9,708 nucleotides of DNA, taken from positions 1 through 9,708 of the forward strand of contig QHRT01000122.1 of assembly GCA_003220195.1 (NCBI GenBank), read 5' to 3'. Positions 6,333 to 9,708 of this stretch are shown here, piece by piece; position 1 is the stretch's first letter; every line of letters starts with the position of its first letter. A program made the translations under genes and the position numbers. The DNA is from Candidatus Rokuibacteriota bacterium (lineage in GTDB: Bacteria; Methylomirabilota; Methylomirabilia; Rokubacteriales; CSP1-6). Under the pieces are notes generated by a model. That model was not told the origin of the DNA, searched no databases, and saw only the letters and a program-made list of their open reading frames with translations.

Positions 6333-8372
6333 GTGAGCCACCGCAACCGTCGGACGGTTCGCACGATGTGCCCGATGAACTGTCATCCCACGCTGTGCGG
6401 AATGCTCGTGGACGTCGACGACGGCCGCCTCGCCGGTGTCCGCGGCGACCCGGACAATCCGGACAGCCGCGGGTTCCTCTGCATCCGCGGTCAGGCGTCG
6501 CCGGAGATCATCGGCAACCCGCAGCGGCTCTCCCATCCGATGGTGCGTGACTCGCGCGCCGGCGACTGGCGGCGCGCGACGTGGGACGAGGCGTTCGACC
6601 GGATCGTCGATCGCATGCAGCGCGCGGGACGCGAAACCGTGGGCGCGTGGTCCGGCCACGGGCTCTTCGCCAACAACTACGGCACGCGGCTCCACTCGCA
6701 CCTGCTGCGTCGGTTCGCGAACCTCTACGGCTGCCAGTGGTGGAACCCCACGATGATCTGCTGGGGCCTCGGCGCGTTCGGCCTCGGGCTCACCGGTGTG
6801 CTCGAGACGAATACGAAAGAGGACATGGGCGCGAACTCGTCCCTGATCCTCCTGTGGGGCGCGAACCTCGCGTCGCAGCCGAACACCGGGCCGCACCTGG
6901 CCGCGGCCCGCCGGCGCGGCGCCCACCTGGTCACGATCGACGTGCGCGAGACGGAGGCGGCGTCGCTGTCCGACGACGTCTTCCTGATCCGGCCCGGCAC
7001 CGATGCCGCGCTGGCGCTCGCGATGATGCACGTGATCGTGGGCGAGCGATTGCACGACGAGGCGTTCGTCGCGCGACACACGATCGGCTTCGATCAGCTC
7101 GCCGCGGACGTCCAGAAGTATTCGCCGGCCTGGGCCGCCCCCGTCACCGGGATCGCGGCGGAGCGGATCGTCGCGCTCGCGCGCCGCTACGCCAGGACGA
7201 AGCCGGCGATGATCGTGCTCGGCGGCAGCTCGATGCACAAAGGTGCGAACGGATGGCAGCCGGGCCGAGCGATCGCGTGTCTTCCGGCGCTGACGGCGAA
7301 TCTGGGCGTCCCGGGCGGAGGGCTCGGCCCACGCCACGGCAGCGCGACGCACGGACAGGGTCTCGCGAGCATCGTCGCGCTCGATCGCCGGCCGCCGGGT
7401 GACTACGTGCCCAACCAGATGCCACGGATCACCGAAGCTCTGCTCGAGCGGAAGGTCCGCGTGATGCTGCTCCTCGGCACCGACATGATGTCGTCGTTCG
7501 CCGACGCCGGCCAGGTGGCCGAGGGCCTCGCGCGCACGGACCTCGTCGTCAGCTACGACCTCTTCCTGAACGACACCGCGCGGCGGTTCGCGGACGTCGT
7601 CTTGCCGAGCACGTCCTGGCTGGAGGAGCTCGGCGCGAAGAGCACCAACACCCATCTCTATCTCATGCCGAAAATCCTCGAGCCGCCCGGGGAATGCCGG
7701 CCGCTTCCGTGGCTGCTGCGCGAGCTCGCCGCGCGACTCGACGTGAAGGACTTCTTTCCGTGGGACAGCGAGGAGCAGGCGCTCGACGCGATCTTCGATC
7801 ATCCCTCGACGGGTCGTGCGACGGTTGCGGCGCTGCGCGCGGAGGGTGGCATCCGGAAGCTCGCGATCTCCCACGTCGCGCATCCCGATCGAAAATTCCC
7901 CACGCCCTCCGGCAAGGTGGAGTTCTACTCGGAGCGCGCCGTCGAGCTCGGATTGCCGGCGTTGCCGGGGCACGAGGATCTGCCGGTGACGAGCTATCCG
8001 CTCGTGTTCCGGCAGGGCCGCACGCTCGCCGCGTTTCACGGGTTCTACGATCACGGGCGCGCGCTGCCGACGCTCGCGCGCATCGCCGCCGAGCCCCTGC
8101 TCTGGATCTCGCCGACCGACGCCGCGGCGCGCGGTATCGCAAACGGCGCGGCGATCAGGATCGGCAACGAGCGCGGCGCGTTCACGGCGCGCGCGAACGT
8201 CACCGCGAAGATTCCGGCGGGGACGGTGTGGATGCGCGACGGCTGGGACGGCGTGAACGTCGTGACATCGGGGCACGCCTGCTTGCCCGACGACGCGGTG
8301 GACGCGTTCGGAGCGTTCTCCGGCGGCCAGGCGGCGTTCGACGCCCGGGTGGAGGTTTCGCCGCTCGCGTAG
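6333..8372 (+). CDS. Molybdopterin-dependent oxidoreductase with N-terminal [4Fe-4S] site (DMSO reductase superfamily)
   Basis: This 679-residue protein starts at GTG 6333 with GGAGG at 6322-6326, six bases upstream. C13, C17, C22 and C50 (CPMNCHPTLC ... FLCIRG) fit an iron-sulfur site, with R52 where many relatives have Lys. C143 (PTMICWG) is the likely molybdenum ligand, placing it with Cys-ligated enzymes; it is followed by Trp, not the His found in formate dehydrogenases. The cofactor-binding core follows, with LEELGAKSTN (about residues 431-440) and a C-terminal molydop-binding domain from about residue 555 (PLVFRQGRTLAAFHG) to the end. No twin-arginine signal precedes the first cysteine, so it should be cytoplasmic. 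No electron-transfer or membrane subunit, maturation chaperone or cofactor gene is adjacent. Substrate cannot be read from sequence; thiosulfate/polysulfide-type, hydratase-like or other MopB roles are possible. A 5-bp hairpin (8374-8386) after the stop is a weak terminator candidate. Confidence 0.88.
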   Translation: MSHRNRRTVRTMCPMNCHPTLCGMLVDVDDGRLAGVRGDPDNPDSRGFLCIRGQASPEIIGNPQRLSHPMVRDSRAGDWRRATWDEAFDRIVDRMQRAGRETVGAWSGHGLFANNYGTRLHSHLLRRFANLYGCQWWNPTMICWGLGAFGLGLTGVLETNTKEDMGANSSLILLWGANLASQPNTGPHLAAARRRGAHLVTIDVRETEAASLSDDVFLIRPGTDAALALAMMHVIVGERLHDEAFVARHTIGFDQLAADVQKYSPAWAAPVTGIAAERIVALARRYARTKPAMIVLGGSSMHKGANGWQPGRAIACLPALTANLGVPGGGLGPRHGSATHGQGLASIVALDRRPPGDYVPNQMPRITEALLERKVRVMLLLGTDMMSSFADAGQVAEGLARTDLVVSYDLFLNDTARRFADVVLPSTSWLEELGAKSTNTHLYLMPKILEPPGECRPLPWLLRELAARLDVKDFFPWDSEEQALDAIFDHPSTGRATVAALRAEGGIRKLAISHVAHPDRKFPTPSGKVEFYSERAVELGLPALPGHEDLPVTSYPLVFRQGRTLAAFHGFYDHGRALPTLARIAAEPLLWISPTDAAARGIANGAAIRIGNERGAFTARANVTAKIPAGTVWMRDGWDGVNVVTSGHACLPDDAVDAFGAFSGGQAAFDARVEVSPLA

Positions 8373-8481
8373 CGCAGAGCGTCTGCAGGCAATTGCTCTC
8401 GGTGGGTAGATCCCCGCGCGAGGCGTGGGCTCCTCGTTGCGGGCTGCCGCGTAAGTACAGAATCGCCCAACCGAATAGATC

Positions 8482-8497
8482 TGGCAGCCGAGTTGCT
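8482..8497 (+). promoter_or_regulatory. Sigma-54-type -24/-12 promoter for the OmpA-family lipoprotein gene
   Basis: TGGCAGCCGAGTTGCT matches the sigma-54 consensus TGGCAC-N5-TTGC(A/T) at the key bases: GG (8483-8484), ten bases, then GC (8495-8496), with the flanking TGGCA and TTGCT boxes exact. Transcription would begin near 8508, 38 bases before the ATG at 8546. No good sigma-70 promoter is evident in the 173-bp gap. A cognate RpoN and enhancer-binding activator would be needed; neither is in the window. Confidence 0.5.
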
Positions 8498-8499
8498 CC

Positions 8500-8531
8500 C
8501 GTGGAAACGAGGACCCGAGCGGGTCTCCACG
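8500..8531 (+). other. Leader hairpin immediately upstream of the lipoprotein ribosome-binding site
   Basis: GACCCG (8512-8517) pairs with CGGGTC (8520-8525), and the flanking CGTGGA (8500-8505) pairs with TCCACG (8526-8531), leaving a six-base bulge at 8506-8511. The ribosome-binding site AAAGGAG (8532-8538) begins directly after it. The structure could affect mRNA stability or translation. If transcription starts near 8508 the outer left arm would not be in the mRNA. Confidence 0.35.
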
Positions 8532-8538
8532 AAAGGAG
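8532..8538 (+). promoter_or_regulatory. Ribosome-binding site deciding the start of the lipoprotein gene
   Basis: AAAGGAG sits seven bases before the ATG at 8546. The same frame is open far upstream through the oxidoreductase gene, but only this ATG gives a signal sequence ending in a lipobox. Confidence 0.8.
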
Positions 8539-8545
8539 CGAACGT

Positions 8546-9178
8546 ATGCGATACGTCGGATACGCTGCGGCAGCGGTGGTGGCCGGCATGATTCTGTCCG
8601 GCTGCGCGACGAGAGGCTGGGTCAGGGAGCACGTCGGCCTGGAAAGTCAGCGGCTGCAAGGCGCGATCGGCCAGCAAGGTCAGCGGCTGGACTCCGAGTC
8701 GCAGCGGGTAACGACGACGATCCAGCGGCTCGATCAGACCGATCGCCGCGTCAGCCAGCTCTCGGACGGCAGGTACGACCGCCGCACCGTGAGCGCCACC
8801 GAGCTTCGCTTCGGGTTCAATCGCGCCGATCTCGCCGACGGTGCGCAGACCGCGCTCAACGAGATCGCGAAGCAGTTGAAGGCGGACACGCGACTCTCGG
8901 TCGACGTCATCGGGCACACGGACCGGCAGGGCGCGACGGATTACAACGTTCAGCTCAGCCAGCGCCGGGCCGAGGCGGTGCGCCGCTGGCTCGCGCTGCG
9001 CGACATCGACCTCTCACGCATCCACGCGATCGGACTCGGGCCGACGCGCTCGGACGGCAAGGCCGTGAATCAGCGGACCGTCACGGTCAGGCTGACGATG
9101 CACGGGGACGCGGATCCTGCCGAGCCGAAGCAGACCGCGTCGGCGCAGTTCGTTCCGCCGCGCACGTCGTCGCCGTAG
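8546..9178 (+). CDS. OmpA-family peptidoglycan-binding lipoprotein with coiled-coil stalk
   Basis: This 210-residue protein starts at ATG 8546. Residues 1-19 are a short hydrophobic signal ending in lipobox LSGC, with C20 the expected lipidated residue, so it should be anchored in the outer membrane (no Asp at +2 to suggest inner-membrane retention). Residues about 28-73 form a Gln/Arg-rich helix with QRL/QRV/RRV triplets at 35, 46, 53, 60 and 67, a hendecad-then-heptad spacing typical of coiled coils. The OmpA C-terminal domain spans about 82-185 (FGFNRADL; GHTDRQG; NVQLSQRRAEAV). D126 and R141 correspond to the residues that bind diaminopimelate in peptidoglycan. A polar, proline-containing tail ends the protein. 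The likely role is tethering the outer membrane to the cell wall, as in Pal-like proteins, but no tol genes are adjacent, so a Pal assignment is not made. Expression may be sigma-54 dependent. Confidence 0.88.
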   Translation: MRYVGYAAAAVVAGMILSGCATRGWVREHVGLESQRLQGAIGQQGQRLDSESQRVTTTIQRLDQTDRRVSQLSDGRYDRRTVSATELRFGFNRADLADGAQTALNEIAKQLKADTRLSVDVIGHTDRQGATDYNVQLSQRRAEAVRRWLALRDIDLSRIHAIGLGPTRSDGKAVNQRTVTVRLTMHGDADPAEPKQTASAQFVPPRTSSP

Positions 9179-9213
9179 CCTCGAGCAGCGTGCCGGACGG
9201 AAGAGTGTGCGCT

Positions 9214-9247
9214 CGCGGAGCGTCCCGATTCGGCGGGACGCTCCGCG
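9214..9247. terminator. 13-bp hairpin between convergent genes, probable bidirectional terminator
   Basis: GCGGAGCGTCCC (9215-9226) and GGGACGCTCCGC (9235-9246) are a perfect 12-bp inverted repeat around an eight-base loop, extended one pair by C9214:G9247. It lies 35 bases after the lipoprotein stop and about 20 bases after the stop of the opposing gene. Neither side carries a clear T-run, so termination is inferred from stem strength and position. Confidence 0.55.
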
Positions 9248-9265
9248 CTGCCGCCTTCGTCGACG

Positions 9266-9708
9266 CTAGCGAATCGATGCGGCCGCGCCGGGGCGCTCGA
9301 CGTGCAGATGCAGGATCTTTCCGGTGCGCGTGGTCCGCGGAGCGAGCCGCTCGACCCGAAGCACCCGCTCCTGGCGCCACTGGAGCTCCATGAGGCGCTC
9401 GCTCTCCGAGTGCTCTCCGATCGCCGTCAGGAACGCGTCCGCAACCGTGTCGGCGTCCACTTCGCCGACGCGGGGGTGGACCAGCAGCCGCACGCGCGGC
9501 CGGCCATCCTCCGCCTCCTCTTCGACCAGCTGGTAGTCGGTCGGCCCACCACCGAAGCGCGCCGGCAGAACCTCGTCCAGCACGCGGATGACGTCGACGT
9601 CGAGAAACGTCATCCCGCCCGCGGTCAGTTTCTCGAAGCTCCGGATCGAGTGCAGTCGTGTGGTCCACCCCTGGCGCTCCATCGGGCAGTCACAACGGCC
9701 GGTCGCCG
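9266..9708 (-). CDS. PaaK-like adenylate-forming enzyme, C-terminal part (cut by window edge)
   Basis: The frame is open from the right edge (9708) to the stop TAG at 9268-9266, giving 146 visible C-terminal residues. An internal ATG at 9682-9680 has coding frame upstream of it (ATGRCDCP), so it is not the true start, which lies outside the window. GRCDCP followed by IRSFEKLTAGGMTF resembles the hinge and C-terminal subdomain of phenylacetate-CoA ligase-type proteins, where a Cys-rich turn precedes the swinging domain. The end carries TRTGKI (visible residues 126-131), like the A10 motif whose Lys (visible residue 130, codon 9317-9319) takes part in adenylation. Members form acyl-CoA or acyl-adenylates from aromatic or other acids. 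The adenylation core is not visible, so substrate and activity are unknown. Confidence 0.65.
   Translation of the reverse strand, partial: ATGRCDCPMERQGWTTRLHSIRSFEKLTAGGMTFLDVDVIRVLDEVLPARFGGGPTDYQLVEEEAEDGRPRVRLLVHPRVGEVDADTVADAFLTAIGEHSESERLMELQWRQERVLRVERLAPRTTRTGKILHLHVERPGAAASIR

Noticed and set aside
6300..8276. Long minus-strand open frame opposite the molybdopterin enzyme
   Set aside because: Arg-rich composition without recognisable motifs; the opposite strand encodes an intact enzyme with its Fe-S cysteines, so this is an antisense artefact of GC bias.
7694..8545. Upstream extension of the lipoprotein frame
   Set aside because: It overlaps the oxidoreductase in another frame; the lipobox signal peptide and ribosome-binding site mark ATG 8546 as the start.
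1..9708. A co-transcribed novel multi-gene system across the window
   Set aside because: Strands mostly alternate, every gene has its own ribosome-binding site, hairpins separate convergent pairs, and no mobile, defence or biosynthetic hallmark genes link the neighbours.

Overview
The window is very GC-rich DNA with strong third-position G/C bias, so long open frames also appear on the strands opposite the real genes. A lipobox lipoprotein with an OmpA-type peptidoglycan-binding domain and a periplasmic c-type cytochrome fusion point to a diderm (Gram-negative-type) bacterium. The gene mix resembles GC-rich soil lineages such as Acidobacteriota, Rokubacteria/Methylomirabilota or deltaproteobacteria-like groups. 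That is an impression from gene content, and the sequence alone does not fix the phylum.

Layout, left to right: (1) 30-1186, minus: an M24 (creatinase / Xaa-Pro peptidase fold) gene broken by a -1 frameshift, with two of the five usual metal ligands replaced. (2) 1301-2524, plus: an exported protein joining a small cytochrome c domain (CxxCH) to a seven-bladed virginiamycin-B-lyase-like propeller. (3) 2525-2646: convergent intergenic region packed with hairpins. (4) 2647-6234, minus: a 1195-residue ABC exporter carrying two complete TMD-NBD units, the first CydD-like and the second CydC-like. (5) 6333-8372, plus: a cytoplasmic molybdopterin oxidoreductase with an N-terminal [4Fe-4S] site. (6) 8546-9178, plus: an OmpA-family lipoprotein preceded by a good match to a sigma-54 promoter. 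(7) 9266-9708, minus: the C-terminal end of a PaaK-like adenylate-forming enzyme that runs off the right edge.

The genes mostly alternate in strand (-,+,-,+,+,-). Each has its own ribosome-binding site, and hairpins separate the convergent pairs, so the region reads as largely single-gene transcription units and not as an operon. Three products have a redox or heme connection (cytochrome c fusion, CydDC-type exporter, Mo/Fe-S enzyme), but nothing in the sequence ties them into one pathway. I see no tRNA, rRNA, CRISPR array, insertion sequence, phage gene or defence module, and no stretch above 300 bases lacks a gene. I did not find a convincing new multi-gene system. The items most worth a second look are the cytochrome-propeller fusion lacking the lyase catalytic residues, the CydDC fusion away from cydAB with the likely heme histidines kept, and the sigma-54 site in front of the lipoprotein.
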